Assembly: GCA_003478355.1 (NCBI GenBank)
Contig: QUFC01000013.1
Span: 1-64,000, forward strand
DNA from: Lachnospiraceae bacterium AM48-27BH
GTDB lineage: Bacteria > Bacillota > Clostridia > Lachnospirales > Lachnospiraceae
Reading direction: 5' to 3'
DNA length: 64,000 bases
The notes under the pieces were generated by a model. It searched no databases. It saw only the letters and a list, made by a program, of their open reading frames with translations, and was not told where the DNA came from. Made by a program: the position numbers and the translations under genes. Shown in pieces: positions 35,510 to 46,209 of the stretch. Numbering within the stretch: the stretch's first letter is position 1; each line of letters starts with the position of its first letter.

Positions 35510-37128
35510 ATGAAAAAGAGAAAACTATTAGCAGCAGTTGGTTTAAGCCTTGCAGTTGCATTGACAGCGTGCAGTGGAGGCAAAACAACAGAAACATCTG
35601 GAACGACAGGAGCAGCGCAGGAGACATCAGAGGCGGCAAAAGACGTAGCACCGATTCAGGCAGAAGAGGACGAGAAAAAGTCTGATAAGGATTCCATGAT
35701 CGTGGCCATGGACCGTGAGCCAGCCAGTCTGGATCCAAATGGCAATAACGTGGTGGTAAAACGAATGATCGATAATTGCATTTACGATACGTTATTAAAA
35801 TTTGATGAGAATCTGACTCCGGTGGCGTCTCTGGCAGAGTCATGGGAGCAGGTAGACGATACCACATGGAAATTCAATCTGAGAAAAGATGTAAAATTCC
35901 ATGATGGAACACCATTGACCTCCAAAGATGTATTATTCAGTTTTAAGCGTTTGGCTAATTCCAGCAACGGCAATAACCTGGCAGACCATTTTGACCCAGA
36001 AGGATATGAAGCACCAGATGATTATACCTTTATTTTAAAAACAACCACTCCCTACGCATTTGTAGAAGCAACCTTATGTTCTCCAGGACTTGCCATCGTT
36101 CCTGAGGCAGAGGTTGAAAAGGTGGGCGATGACGCGTTCGGTAGAAATCCAGTGGGAAGCGGCCCATACAAATTTGTTTCCTGGACAGCTGGAGACAGCA
36201 TTGTGATCGAGAAAAATGAAGATTACTGGGGTGACCAGTCTATCTTAAATACCATACTTTCCGTATTATTACTGAGAGCTCCAGTCGTACCATTGATCTG
36301 GAGAGCGGTGGTATTGATCTTGCCTTATCCATTCCAAACACCGATGCAGACCGGATTGCAGAGAACGCAGACACCCAGCTGATTCTTCACACTGGCGCAA
36401 CAGACCGCTATATTGCATTAAACTGCCAGAGTGATGTATTAAAAGATGTTCGTGTACGTCAGGCATTAAATTATGCGACTGATTCCGAGTCTATTCGTCA
36501 GGTGTGCTACGGTGCGGATACTTCTGAGCCAATGCTTAGTGTAGTACCAAGTACCTTACAGGGTTATCGCAGTGATTTAGAGCAGTACGGATACGATATC
36601 GATAAAGCAAAATCTCTTCTGGAAGAAGCAGGCTATGGCGATGGTTTAACAGTTGAGTTTAAGTATCTGGCAAGTTCCACTAATAACATGCTGGCAGAGC
36701 TGTTACAGCAGATGTGGGGACAGGTTGGTGTTACTCTGGAACTGAATCCAACCGAGTCTGGAACTTTAACATCTGCATTAAACAAAGGTGATTTTGAAAT
36801 CTGCTGTGCAGGAACGAACTTCCCATTGATGGAGGCAGGTGCTGGTCTTTATGATATGTTCCATACTTCCAGTATGTATTCTGGAAATGACCGTTCTGAG
36901 CTTTCTGATCCAGAAGTTGACGCAGTTTTAGATCAGGTGATCGTAACTACAGATGCAGATGAGAGAGCAAAACTGGTTGAGCAGGCACAGGAACTGATTC
37001 ATGCAGACGCTCCATTTATCTATTTGGCATATACCAAGAGTATTGTAGGTGCAAGCAGTAAGCTTCGTGGATTTGATCCAACACCAACTTCTATGTATGA
37101 TTTCAGAACCGTATATTTTGTAGAATAA
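35510..37128 (+). CDS. Peptide ABC transporter substrate-binding lipoprotein, frameshifted
   Basis: One gene of about 540 residues read in two frames. It has a lipoprotein signal with the lipobox LTAC (Cys21), a Ser/Thr/Glu linker, and then the SBP_bac_5 domain: REPASLDP, LAESWEQVDDTTWKFNLRKDV, FHDGTPLTSKDVLFSF and NPVGSGPYKFVSW. The break is at ATACTTTCCG (36258-36260), where one more T restores FRIITESSSRTIDLESGG and joins the second frame through to VYFVE. It captures oligo- or dipeptides outside the membrane for the permeases encoded downstream. A hairpin after the gene may raise its expression relative to the rest of the operon. Confidence 0.92.
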
Positions 37129-37159
37129 TGGGAACAAAGCAGTAAAGAAGTCCGAAATG

Positions 37160-37191
37160 GGGAGTCTGACGTTAGGGCAGGCTCCCTTTTT
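37160..37191 (+). terminator. Attenuating hairpin after the binding-protein gene
   Basis: GGGAGTCTG (37160-37168) pairs with CAGGCTCCC (37178-37186, one G-T pair), followed by a run of T. Such partial terminators between a binding-protein gene and its permease genes are common. Confidence 0.65.
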
Positions 37192-37211
37192 CACTACTAG
37201 GAGGAATGACC

Positions 37212-38136
37212 ATGCTAAAATATTTGTTTCGCCGGCTTTTGATGATGATCCCGGTTATGTTGGGTGTGATCGTGATTGTATTTACGTTGTTGTACATAAC
37301 ACCTGGAGATCCAGTTGATTCAATTCTGGGTGATGATGCCACGCCGGAGGCAGCAGCAGAACTTCGTGAAGAATTAGGATTAAATGGAACTTACGTGGAA
37401 CGTCTTGGAAAATATGTGGTGAACGTGGCTCATGGAGATCTGGGAATCTGCTACGCAACCAAGCAGCCGGTAGCAGCCAGAATCGCCCAGGCATTTCCAA
37501 ATTCCCTGAAACTGGCATCCTGCTCCATCGTTCTGGCTGTGATCATTGGATTAACGTTTGGAATTGTGTCGGCGGTCAAGCAATACTCCATATTTGACAG
37601 TGTTGCCATGACCCTGGCCATGATAGGAAATGCCATGCCAAACTTCTGGCAGGGATTGTTACTGATGTTATTATTTGCCCTTCGTTGGAAATTGCTTCCG
37701 GCATCTGGTTTTAATGGCTGGAAATACATGATTCTTCCGGCGGTTACCATCGGAACCAGTTCCGCAGCAGCCATTGCCAGAATGACCCGATCTTCTATGC
37801 TGGAGGTCATCAGACAGGATTATATTGTGACAGCAGAAGCAAAAGGCCAGACAGAGATGAAGATCATTATTGTCCATGCATTAAAGAATGCCCTGATTCC
37901 GGTTATTACAACCGTTGGTATCCAGTTTGGCAACTTATTGGGCGGAGCGGTTTTAACCGAATCTATTTTCGCAATTCCTGGACTAGGAAAAATGATGGTA
38001 GATGCGATCAAGGCTAGAAATTATCCAGTGGTACAGGGTGGCGTATTGGTGGTAGCTGACATTCAGCCTGGTGAACCTGGCAGTTGATATCTTGTATGCG
38101 TATGTGGACCCACGAATCCGGTCTCAGTATAAATAG
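37212..38136 (+). CDS. Peptide ABC transporter permease, DppB/OppB type, frameshifted near the end
   Basis: About 308 residues when repaired. The ATG at 37212 lies 7 bp after AGGAGG (37199-37204); the ATG at 37206 is too close. MLKYLFRRLLMMIPVMLGV and ITPGDP are the typical DppB start, and the EAA loop is DYIVTAEAKGQTEMKIIIVHALKNALIPVI. The frame breaks at GTAGCTGACATTC (about 38055-38060), where a net two bases appear to be missing. Afterwards TFSLVNLAVDILYAYVDPRI, the conserved DppB ending, follows in another frame to the stop at 38134-38136. It forms the membrane channel with the DppC-type protein. Confidence 0.9.
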
Positions 38137-38148
38137 GAGGGCAGACAA

Positions 38149-39047
38149 ATGAAAAATGAAAATCAGACATCCCTTCCAGTACAGGATGAACAGGTAGTAA
38201 CGAAAAAACGAAGCCAGTTAAAAGAGGTATGGAGAAGATTTTGCAGAAATAAGCAGGCCATGATTGGTCTTGCCATGCTTTTCCTGCTGATTTTTGCGGC
38301 AGTTTTTGCCAATGTGATCGCACCATACGATCCGGTAGAACAGAATCTTTTGATCCGCCTGCAAGGGCCATCAGCTGCACACTGGTTTGGAACTGATGAA
38401 TTAGGACGTGATATTTTCAGCCGTATCTTATATGGAGCAAGAATTTCCTTGACGGTTGGTCTGATTGCGGTATCCATCTCCTGTGTTGCAGGATGTGCCC
38501 TGGGAGCTATTGCAGGATACTATGGTGGTATCCTTGACACAGTGATCATGAGAATTTCCGATATTATGATGGCGATTCCAAGTATTTTGTTGAATATCTC
38601 CATCGTGGCAGCACTGGGAACGGGACTGCAGAATGTAATGATTGCCATTGGTATTTCCAGTGTTCCGGCATATTGTCGTATTATGAGAGCTTCGCTTCTT
38701 TCCTTAAAAAATCAGGAATTTGTAGATGCGTCCAGAGTTGCTGGCTCTACAGACTTTTACATTATCATGCACCATATTATTCCAAATAGTCTGGCTCCTT
38801 TGATCGTTCAGGCGACATTAAAAATAGGTGGGGCGATTCTTTCCTGTGCCAGCATGAGCTTTATCGGTCTTGGAATTGTGCCTCCGACACCAGAATGGGG
38901 CGCTATGCTTTCAACAGGACGTGATTTCTTAAGAGATGCGCCACACCTGACTGCATTTCCTGGACTGGCAATTATGTTTGCAGTATTTTCCATGAATTTG
39001 ATCGGTGACGGCCTCGGGACGCACTGGATCCGAAGCTGAAAAACTAG
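38149..39047 (+). CDS. Peptide ABC transporter permease, DppC/OppC type, frameshifted at the end
   Basis: About 299 residues. The N-terminal segment WRRFCRNKQAMIGLAMLFLL and the following IAPYDPVEQNLLIRLQGPS and HWFGTDELGRDIFSRILYGAR are signatures of DppC. The EAA loop is EFVDASRVAGSTDFYIIMHHIIPNS. At the end the usual GDGLRDALDPKL is broken at GGCCTCGGGACG (39014-39016): one more C restores it, with a stop at 39045-39047. The gene follows the dppB-type gene by 12 bp with its own GGAGG. Confidence 0.9.
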
Positions 39048-39059
39048 GAGGTGGACGCA

Positions 39060-40045
39060 GTGAGTGATCATAAATTATTAGAAATCAAAAATCTGACCGT
39101 TCAGTATCTGACTGTAGATGGTTGTGTTCATGCAGTAGAAGGTCTAAATCTGTCTTTAAATGAAGGAGAAACATTAGGACTGGTAGGAGAAACCGGAGCT
39201 GGAAAAACAACGACGGTAAAATCCATCATGAGAATTCTTCCAGATCCACCTGCGAAAATCCAGAATGGCGAGATTTATTTTGAAGGAGAGGATCTGTTAA
39301 AAAAATCCAAGAAAGAAATGCAGAAGATCCGTGGAAAACAGATTTCCATGATTTTCCAGGATCCTATGACGTCTTTGAACCCGATTATCACCGTTGGCGA
39401 CCAGATCATGGAGGTAATTCGTCTGCATGATAGGCATATGAATAGCTGGAGGCTTATAAAAAAGCCTGTGAAATGCTGGAATTGGTTGGAATCAAGGGAG
39501 AGCGTGCCAAGGATTATCCACATCAGTTTTCCGGTGGTATGAAACAGCGAGTGATCATTGCCATGGCATTGGCCTGCAATCCAAAGCTTCTGATCGCCGA
39601 TGAGCCAACCACTGCTTTGGATGTGACGATTCAGGCACAGGTACTGGAATTGATGCGGAAATTAAAGGAGCAGTATCAGACTTCCATGATCATGATTACC
39701 CATGATCTGGGAATTGTGGCAGAGATCTGCGATTATGTGGCGGTTATGTATGCTGGAAATATTGTGGAATATGGAAGTTTGGAGCAGATTTTCCACCGTC
39801 CGTCCCACCCATACACCAAGGGACTATTTGACTGTATCCCGAATATGTTAGATGAGGAAATGAAACTGGTGCCGATCCATGGTCTGACTCCAGATCCAAC
39901 AAATCTGCCAAAGGGCTGTCATTTTAATCCGAGATGTCCATATGCTACAGAAAAATGCTGTCAGCAGGTTCCTGAGATGTATGAAGTGGAACCAGGACAT
40001 TTCGTACAGTGCCATCTGGTAAAGGAGGGGAAACAACATGAGTGA
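39060..40045 (+). CDS. Peptide ABC transporter ATPase, OppD/DppD type, frameshifted
   Basis: About 328 residues. I choose the GTG at 39060, 8 bp after AGGAGG (39046-39051). Walker A is GETGAGKTT, the Q-loop is [12 protein letters not shown], the signature is [12 protein letters not shown], and Walker B is [12 protein letters not shown]. The C-terminus has the oligopeptide-family extension with [27 protein letters not shown], where the cysteines likely hold an iron-sulfur cluster or metal. The frame breaks at GAATAGCTGGAGG (about 39432); one more A gives [20 protein letters not shown]. It overlaps the next ATPase gene by 8 bp. Confidence 0.9.
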
Positions 40046-40991
40046 TGCCATTGTAGAAGTAAAACATCTAAAGAAATATTTCCAGGTAAAAAATGGTCTT
40101 CTTCATGCCGTTGATGACGTAAATTTTGTTATTCCAAAGGGAACCACTATGGGACTGGTAGGTGAGTCTGGTTGTGGAAAATCGACCATCGGAAGGCTAA
40201 TTCTGCGTCTGACGGAGGCCACAGAGGGTGAAATTTTATTTGAGGGACAGGACATCCGGAAATTAAATAAAAAAGATATGCGTCAGATGCGACAGAAGAT
40301 CCAGATGGTATTTCAGGACCCGTATGCATCTCTGGACGGAAGAAAAAGTGTATTTGAGAGTATTGCGGAGCCATTGATTGTCCAGAAAGTATATACCCAG
40401 AAGGCAGATCTGGAAAAACGGGTGTATGAACTGATGGAGACAGCCGGTCTGGCGAAACGTCTGGTCAATTCTTATCCACATGAGCTGGACGGCGGAAGAA
40501 GACAGCGTGTGGGAATTGCCAGAGCATTGGCCTTAAATCCAGATTTTATTGTGTTAGATGAGCCAGTATCTGCTTTGGACGTGTCCATACAGGCACAGGT
40601 GCTGAATCTGATGGAAGAACTGCAGCAGCGGTTTGGACTGACCTACTTATTTATTTCCCATGATTTAAGCGTTGTGAAGCATATCAGCGACCAGATTGCG
40701 GTAATGTATTTGGGTCAGATTGTGGAGACTGCCAGCAGCAAGGAATTATTTGCCCGACCGCTTCACCCATATACCCAGGCACTGTTAAGCGCAGTACCGA
40801 TTCCATCCATCGATTATCAGCAGGAAAGGATTGTGTTGGAGGGTGATGTACCAAGTCCGATCAATCCTGGAAAAGGATGCCGGTTTGCAGGAAGATGCCG
40901 TTACTGCCAGGAAAAATGCCGTCAGGAAGCGCCGGTTCTGAAAGATCAGGGAAATGGACATATGGCTGCTTGTCATTTTATTGGGAAGTAA
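40038..40991 (+). CDS. Peptide ABC transporter ATPase, OppF/DppF type
   Basis: A protein of 317 residues, intact. Walker A is GESGCGKST, the Q-loop is [13 protein letters not shown], and Walker B is [12 protein letters not shown]. The signature motif reads [16 protein letters not shown] rather than the usual LSGGQRQR. The replacement of Ser by Asp is notable, because that Ser contacts ATP. The C-terminal cysteines ([14 protein letters not shown]) match the family. With the OppD-type partner it makes the ATPase pair that drives peptide import. Confidence 0.93.
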   Translation: MSDAIVEVKHLKKYFQVKNGLLHAVDDVNFVIPKGTTMGLVGESGCGKSTIGRLILRLTEATEGEILFEGQDIRKLNKKDMRQMRQKIQMVFQDPYASLDGRKSVFESIAEPLIVQKVYTQKADLEKRVYELMETAGLAKRLVNSYPHELDGGRRQRVGIARALALNPDFIVLDEPVSALDVSIQAQVLNLMEELQQRFGLTYLFISHDLSVVKHISDQIAVMYLGQIVETASSKELFARPLHPYTQALLSAVPIPSIDYQQERIVLEGDVPSPINPGKGCRFAGRCRYCQEKCRQEAPVLKDQGNGHMAACHFIGK

Positions 40992-41037
40992 TCAAAAGAT
41001 GATGAAAAGATATCTTTAATGTAGAAGGAGAAGAAAC

Positions 41038-41985
41038 ATGAAAGTATCATTAGAGGGATTTGTACAGGAGAGTATTGCAAAAAAATTGGATCTATATCAT
41101 GTACTGGTTCGCCAGCATGGGGAGATTGTAGGAAAATTTGACTGGAGAGAGAACCGACGGGACAATATTCATTCTGCCAGCAAAAGTTTTTTAAGTATGG
41201 CCATCGGAATGGCGATTGATGAGGGAATCTTAAGCCTGGACGAGCATTACGCAGACATTTTCAAGGACAAACTGCCAGCAAATCCAAGTCAGAATCTGCT
41301 AGATATCACCATCCGTGACGCGATTATGATGGCTACTGGACATGAGCAGTTTATTTTACAGGGTTATAATAAATTCAATGACGAGCCTATCCGTGACGCC
41401 TATGAAAATGATGACTGGGTACAGCATGCGTTGACATTTGAGGTTCCGCATAAGCCAGGTACATTCTGGAAATATAATAACTTTGGTCCATATCTGACTG
41501 CAGTGGTAATCCAGGAGCGTACTGGCCAGCGGTTAAAAGAGTGGTTAAAGCCAAGATTATTTGCTCCGTTAGGTATTAAGAATCCACAGTGGGATGAGTC
41601 TCCAATGGGATACAACATTGGATGTGGCGGCCTGTTTCTTTCTACAGAAGAACTTTCCAAGTTTGGTCAGTTAATGTTAAATAAAGGTGAGTGGAACGGA
41701 AAACAGTTAGTACCAGCAGCATGGGTGGAAGAGGCAACTTCCAATCATATTTCTAATGTGATTGCTGGAAGACAGCAGCATCCAGATGAATGTGCAGGAT
41801 ATGGATATTTCTTCTGGATGGGAGCAAGAGATCATGCTTATAGTGCCCGCGGCTATGCTGGGCAAGACGTGATCGTACTTCCAGATCAGGATGCCTGCGT
41901 AGTTGTTACTGGACATGAGTTTAACACAGGCGGTATTATGGATTGTGTATGGAACCATATCGTTCCACAGTTGAAGGCAAATTAG
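41038..41985 (+). CDS. Serine hydrolase of the beta-lactamase/class C family
   Basis: A protein of 315 residues. The catalytic SxxK motif is Ser46-Ala-Ser-Lys49 (IHSASKSFL), and the Tyr-x-Asn motif is Tyr146-Asn-Asn148 (KYNNFG), as in the penicillin-binding-protein-like hydrolases. There is no signal peptide, so it acts in the cytoplasm, unlike true beta-lactamases. It begins 47 bp after the OppF-type gene with GAAGGAG, and the next terminator comes after it, so it belongs to the transport operon. It may hydrolyse an imported peptide, a D-amino-acid amide or an ester; the substrate is unknown. Confidence 0.85.
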   Translation: MKVSLEGFVQESIAKKLDLYHVLVRQHGEIVGKFDWRENRRDNIHSASKSFLSMAIGMAIDEGILSLDEHYADIFKDKLPANPSQNLLDITIRDAIMMATGHEQFILQGYNKFNDEPIRDAYENDDWVQHALTFEVPHKPGTFWKYNNFGPYLTAVVIQERTGQRLKEWLKPRLFAPLGIKNPQWDESPMGYNIGCGGLFLSTEELSKFGQLMLNKGEWNGKQLVPAAWVEEATSNHISNVIAGRQQHPDECAGYGYFFWMGARDHAYSARGYAGQDVIVLPDQDACVVVTGHEFNTGGIMDCVWNHIVPQLKAN

Positions 41986-42016
41986 AAAATAAAAATAGAG
42001 ATGATCTGTGAAAAGG

Positions 42017-42054
42017 CTGTCCATGGGAAAGAAAAAATTCCAGGGCAGTTTTTT
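42017..42054 (+). terminator. Terminator after the serine hydrolase gene
   Basis: CTGTCCATGGGAA (42017-42029) pairs imperfectly with TTCCAGGGCAG (42038-42048), followed by six T. It ends the transport operon before the next promoter. Confidence 0.7.
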
Positions 42055-42065
42055 CGTTCTCCTAC

Positions 42066-42129
42066 TTGGCAAATCGGAATTAAATTGTATAATAAAAAGA
42101 GACTATAACTGCAAAACTGTTCAACAGTT
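42066..42129 (+). promoter_or_regulatory. Promoter and dyad before the peptidase operon
   Basis: TTGGCA (42066-42071) and TATAAT (42088-42093) are 16 bp apart. Downstream lies a perfect dyad AACTGTT-C-AACAGTT (42115-42129), placed where a repressor could block transcription. AAGGAGG at 42141-42147 serves the first peptidase gene. Confidence 0.65.
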
Positions 42130-42154
42130 CATGAGATACAAAGGAGGTTTTGGG

Positions 42155-44110
42155 ATGGAACCAGTCAGGATTGATAGTTTCTGCCAGTTTCGCTTTGTGA
42201 GCAATCCGGGATTTTCGCCGGATGGGCGTTATATTGCGTTTGTAGTGCGGCAGGCAGATTTAAAAAGCAACAGTTATCCAGGGAATCTGTACTTTTATGA
42301 TACAGAAAAGGATTCCTACAGTCAGCTTACCACGTCTGGGAAGGTGACTTCTTACATATGGCTGGATGAAAAATCCCTGCTATATCCAGAGGGGAAAACA
42401 GAAGAAGGCGGCAGCAAGACCATTTATCATCAGATTTTTATGGATGGTGGCGAGGCGTTTCCGCTTTTTGAGGTTCCGGTAAAAGCAGACGGGATTCAGA
42501 AACTGACGGATGGCTGTTTCTTAATTACGGGAACGGAGCTGATGAAAAATGCGGAGAAAAAAGATCCGGCTTATGAAGTGATCGATGAAGTGCCGTTCTG
42601 GTCCAATGGAAAGGGCATGACCAATAAGATCCGCAGAGGGCTTTATCTGTATTCCCAGAAGGACGGTTCCTGGAAACAGTTATCAGAAGAATCGGCGGAT
42701 GTGGCTGAAGTTTCGGTTCGTGGAAACCGGATCTTGTATCGGGCGTACCCATGGATGGATGTGAGGGGTACATATTATGGAATTTATCTCTATGATCTGG
42801 AAACAGGGGAAAATCGCTGTCTTCTGGAGAAAGAGACCAGAAGAACTGGTTTTGTAAGCTTCTGGGCAGATGATCAGGCTTTGGTGACGTCTAATGAAGC
42901 CTATGGGGATCAGAATCCATACGGTGATAATAAATATCAGGAATTTTATACCATGGATCTGAACAATGGCCAGTTCAGGCATCTGGCGGCTTATGATCAC
43001 AGCAGTCAGGGAAGCTCCGTAGGCAGTGATGCCAGACTGGGTGGAGGCCGGGTACAAAAAGACGGAGATGGCCAGTGCTATTTTATCAGCACCATAGAAA
43101 GCAGTGCCAGACTTTGCAAAATTGACCAGACAGGCGCGATTGAGGAAGTTTTAAAATCGACCGGAGATATGGACGTTACAAAAGGTTCCTGTGATAGTTT
43201 TGATGTATACAAAGATCAGGTAGTAGTCTGTGGACTGTATGGAAATCGTCTGGCAGAGCTTTATCTGAACGGAAAACAGATCACCCACATCAATGACATG
43301 GGAAAATGGCAGTATTCTGTTCCAGAGGAAACGGAATTCCAGGTGGCGGATGGAGGCTGTTTAAAAGGCTGGATCATGAAACCGGCAGGTTATAAGCCTG
43401 GGCACAAATATCCGGCGATCCTGAATATTCATGGCGGTCCAAGAACCGTTTTTGGTTCCATTTTCCACCATGAAATGCAGGTATGGGCCAATGCCGGATA
43501 TTTTGTATTCTATACGAATCCAAGAGGCTCTGACGGATTTGGCAGTGAATATGGAGATATCTGTGGAAAATATGGTACGGTGGATTATGAGGATCTCATG
43601 GCATTTACAGATCATGTGCTGGCCAGGGAAACGGATATTGATCCGTCCAGGGTTGGCGTGACGGGTGGTTCTTATGGCGGTTTTATGACGAACTGGATCA
43701 TTGGCCATACGGATCGGTTTGCAGCAGCAGCTTCCCAGCGTTCTATTGCAAACTGGATCTCCTTTGAGCACATGTCAGATATCGGGCATACCTTTACCAG
43801 ACGGGAGCAGTCAGTTCTTACCGTAGAGAGTGCAGAAAAGCTGTGGAAGCATTCTCCGTTAAAATATGTAGGAAACTGCAAGACACCGACGTTGTTTGTT
43901 CATTCTGATCAGGATTACCGCTGTAATGTGGCTGAGGGCATGGAGATGTTCGCGGCACTGAAGGTGCTTGGTGTGGAGACACGGATGTGTGTGATCCACG
44001 GAGAAAATCATGAGCTGTCCCGGAGTGGAAAACCTAGAAACCGGATCATCCGGATGCAGGAGATCCTCAATTGGATGGATCATTATCTGAAAGGAGAAGA
44101 AGAAGCATGA
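42155..44110 (+). CDS. S9-family prolyl-oligopeptidase-like serine peptidase, first copy
   Basis: A protein of 651 residues from the ATG at 42155, 7 bp after AAGGAGG; the longer frame from 42008 would run through the promoter. The N-terminal half has beta-propeller-type segments (PDGRYIAFVVRQ). The C-terminal alpha/beta-hydrolase carries Ser506 in GGSYGGFMTNW, Asp585 in HSDQDYRC and His619 in GENHELSRSG. There is no signal peptide, so it is cytoplasmic, suited to cutting peptides brought in by the Opp system. It overlaps the next gene by 4 bp and is a paralogue of it. Confidence 0.92.
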   Translation: MEPVRIDSFCQFRFVSNPGFSPDGRYIAFVVRQADLKSNSYPGNLYFYDTEKDSYSQLTTSGKVTSYIWLDEKSLLYPEGKTEEGGSKTIYHQIFMDGGEAFPLFEVPVKADGIQKLTDGCFLITGTELMKNAEKKDPAYEVIDEVPFWSNGKGMTNKIRRGLYLYSQKDGSWKQLSEESADVAEVSVRGNRILYRAYPWMDVRGTYYGIYLYDLETGENRCLLEKETRRTGFVSFWADDQALVTSNEAYGDQNPYGDNKYQEFYTMDLNNGQFRHLAAYDHSSQGSSVGSDARLGGGRVQKDGDGQCYFISTIESSARLCKIDQTGAIEEVLKSTGDMDVTKGSCDSFDVYKDQVVVCGLYGNRLAELYLNGKQITHINDMGKWQYSVPEETEFQVADGGCLKGWIMKPAGYKPGHKYPAILNIHGGPRTVFGSIFHHEMQVWANAGYFVFYTNPRGSDGFGSEYGDICGKYGTVDYEDLMAFTDHVLARETDIDPSRVGVTGGSYGGFMTNWIIGHTDRFAAAASQRSIANWISFEHMSDIGHTFTRREQSVLTVESAEKLWKHSPLKYVGNCKTPTLFVHSDQDYRCNVAEGMEMFAALKVLGVETRMCVIHGENHELSRSGKPRNRIIRMQEILNWMDHYLKGEEEA

Positions 44111-46209
44111 AAGGACAGGAAAAATCACCAGTAGAAAGAGAAGACCTGTATGAGTTCCGGTTTGTTTCAGAGGCTTCATTATCTCCAGATGGAACGATGG
44201 CAGTCTGTGTGGTCAACCAGGCTTCAAAAGAGGATAATACCTATCACAGCAGTATCTGGTCTGTAGATCTGGAAACGAAGGAAAAACGATTACTGGCCAG
44301 CCGCGGAGAGGCGAAAAAGCCTGTTTGGATGGATTCTGGACGGATTTTATTTGCTTCCAGCCGGGACAAAGAAGACAATGACCAGAAAGAACAGAAGCCG
44401 GAGACAACCTATTATGAGATCAGCATTCATGGCGGCGAAGCGACCCCTTTTATGACGGTGCCGTTAAAGGCCGATGGAATCCGGTTTATGGGCGATGGCC
44501 TGTGGCTGGTATCTACAGTGGCAGATGAGAATGAGACAGATGCAGATAAAGTGGATGCGACAATGCAGAACACAGATGGAACAACAGGTGCAGCGACTGC
44601 AGGCGATGGAGCAGGCAAAGAACAGGATTTGGAAGAGTACCAGGCAGTCCGTGGCAAAGATTATGAAATCTATGAGGAACTCCCTTTCTGGTTTAACGGC
44701 AAAGGCATCACCAACCGCAAGCGCCCGGCGCTGTATGTATTTTCCCAGAAAGACCAGTCTCTGAAACGGATCACTCCTCCATTTTTGGAGACAGTGTCTT
44801 ATGATGTGTCTGCAGATCACCAGAAGATTGCTTTTGCAGGTCCGGTTTATACCAGTATCCGCCATTCGGAGTCGGGGCTGTATCTGTATGATCTCAAACA
44901 GGAGCAGATGACGCAGCTGGTTCCGGAAGATCGTTATGGAATCAGCAATGTCTGCTTTTTAGGAAATGAGAAGATTTTCTATAGCGGGACAGAAAAGAAG
45001 AGAGCTGGAGCCAATCCCAGATTTTATCAGTATGATCTGACCAGGTGTGAGATAAAACAGCTGCCATTTTATGATATGGAAATTGGAAGTTCTGTGGGAA
45101 GTGACGCAAAGTTTGGAAGTGGCAGGAGCCTGTGCTATGATCAGGCAGAAGAAAAACTATATCTGACGAAAACTTCCTGGGGAGATAGTTACCTTATGAT
45201 GATGGATCAGCAGGGACAGATGACTCAGATAAGCCGGGAATTTGGCGCAGTGACAGGTTTTGATGTAGCCTGGACGGCAGACGGAAGAAAACAGATTCTG
45301 TTATCTGCCATGCGTGGACAGCATTTAACGGAATTGTATCTTCTGGATCCGGACAGTGGCAAAGAAGAAAAGCTGACAGGCTTTCATGACGAATATCTGG
45401 AGACACATCAGGTCGTAGAGCCAGAACGGTTCCGTTATGAGAGTAAAAATGGATATGAGATGGAAGCCTATGTGATCTATCCGGCAGACTATGTCCCTGG
45501 AAAGAAGTATCCGGCGGTATTTGAGATCCACGGTGGTCCAAAAGGCGTGTCTGGTACTGCATTTTTCCATGAGTTCCAGTGCCTGGCATCGGCTGGTTAT
45601 TTCGTCTTCTATGGTAATCCGCGGGGATCTGACGGACGCGGCGAGGCTTACGCGGATCTGACGGAAAAATTTGGAGCCGATGATTTCCAGGATCTGATGG
45701 AATTATTTGATCAAGTCTTAAAACATTGCCCGGATATCGATGAAAAACACGTGGGAATCTGCGGTGGGTCTTACGGCGGATTTATGTGCAACTGGATGGA
45801 AGGCCACACGGACCGGTTCGCGGCGGCAGTCTCCCAAAGATCCATTTCCAATTATTTGTCCAAATGCTTATATACAGACATTGGCTATTATGCCAACCGT
45901 CTGCAGATGGGGGCGTATCCGTGGGAAGATTTTGAGAAGGTCTGGAGTATGTCCCCGTTAAAAGAAGCGCCGAAAGGCCGGACACCGTTACTGTTACTGC
46001 AGTCTGATGAAGATTACCGCTGTTGGATGGGTGATGCGATCCAGATGTTCTCAGCGGTAAAACGACAGGGCGTGGACGCACGTATGGTTTTATTCCATGG
46101 AGAGAATCACGAACTGTCCAGAAGTGGAAAACCACAGAACCGGATCACCCGTTTAAAAGAGCTGATGAACTGGTTTGGTAAATATTTAACGAATGAGGAG
46201 GGAAAATAA
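44107..46209 (+). CDS. S9-family prolyl-oligopeptidase-like serine peptidase, second copy
   Basis: A protein of 700 residues from the ATG at 44107 (ATGA overlap). Its start, EFRFVSEASLSPDGTMAVCVVNQ, parallels the first copy. The triad is Ser555 in GGSYGGFMCNW, Asp634 in LQSDEDYRC and His668 in GENHELSRSG. Relative to its neighbour it has an insertion of about 50 polar residues (DADKVDATMQNTDGTTGAATA) near residue 150. The two genes arose by tandem duplication and then diverged, which suggests different peptide preferences. The amidohydrolase gene starts at the next base after its stop. Confidence 0.92.
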   Translation: MKGQEKSPVEREDLYEFRFVSEASLSPDGTMAVCVVNQASKEDNTYHSSIWSVDLETKEKRLLASRGEAKKPVWMDSGRILFASSRDKEDNDQKEQKPETTYYEISIHGGEATPFMTVPLKADGIRFMGDGLWLVSTVADENETDADKVDATMQNTDGTTGAATAGDGAGKEQDLEEYQAVRGKDYEIYEELPFWFNGKGITNRKRPALYVFSQKDQSLKRITPPFLETVSYDVSADHQKIAFAGPVYTSIRHSESGLYLYDLKQEQMTQLVPEDRYGISNVCFLGNEKIFYSGTEKKRAGANPRFYQYDLTRCEIKQLPFYDMEIGSSVGSDAKFGSGRSLCYDQAEEKLYLTKTSWGDSYLMMMDQQGQMTQISREFGAVTGFDVAWTADGRKQILLSAMRGQHLTELYLLDPDSGKEEKLTGFHDEYLETHQVVEPERFRYESKNGYEMEAYVIYPADYVPGKKYPAVFEIHGGPKGVSGTAFFHEFQCLASAGYFVFYGNPRGSDGRGEAYADLTEKFGADDFQDLMELFDQVLKHCPDIDEKHVGICGGSYGGFMCNWMEGHTDRFAAAVSQRSISNYLSKCLYTDIGYYANRLQMGAYPWEDFEKVWSMSPLKEAPKGRTPLLLLQSDEDYRCWMGDAIQMFSAVKRQGVDARMVLFHGENHELSRSGKPQNRITRLKELMNWFGKYLTNEEGK

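Noticed and set aside
41038..41985. Antibiotic-resistance beta-lactamase
   Set aside because: It has no signal peptide and lies within a peptide-transport operon; the family is broad and mostly not resistance-related.
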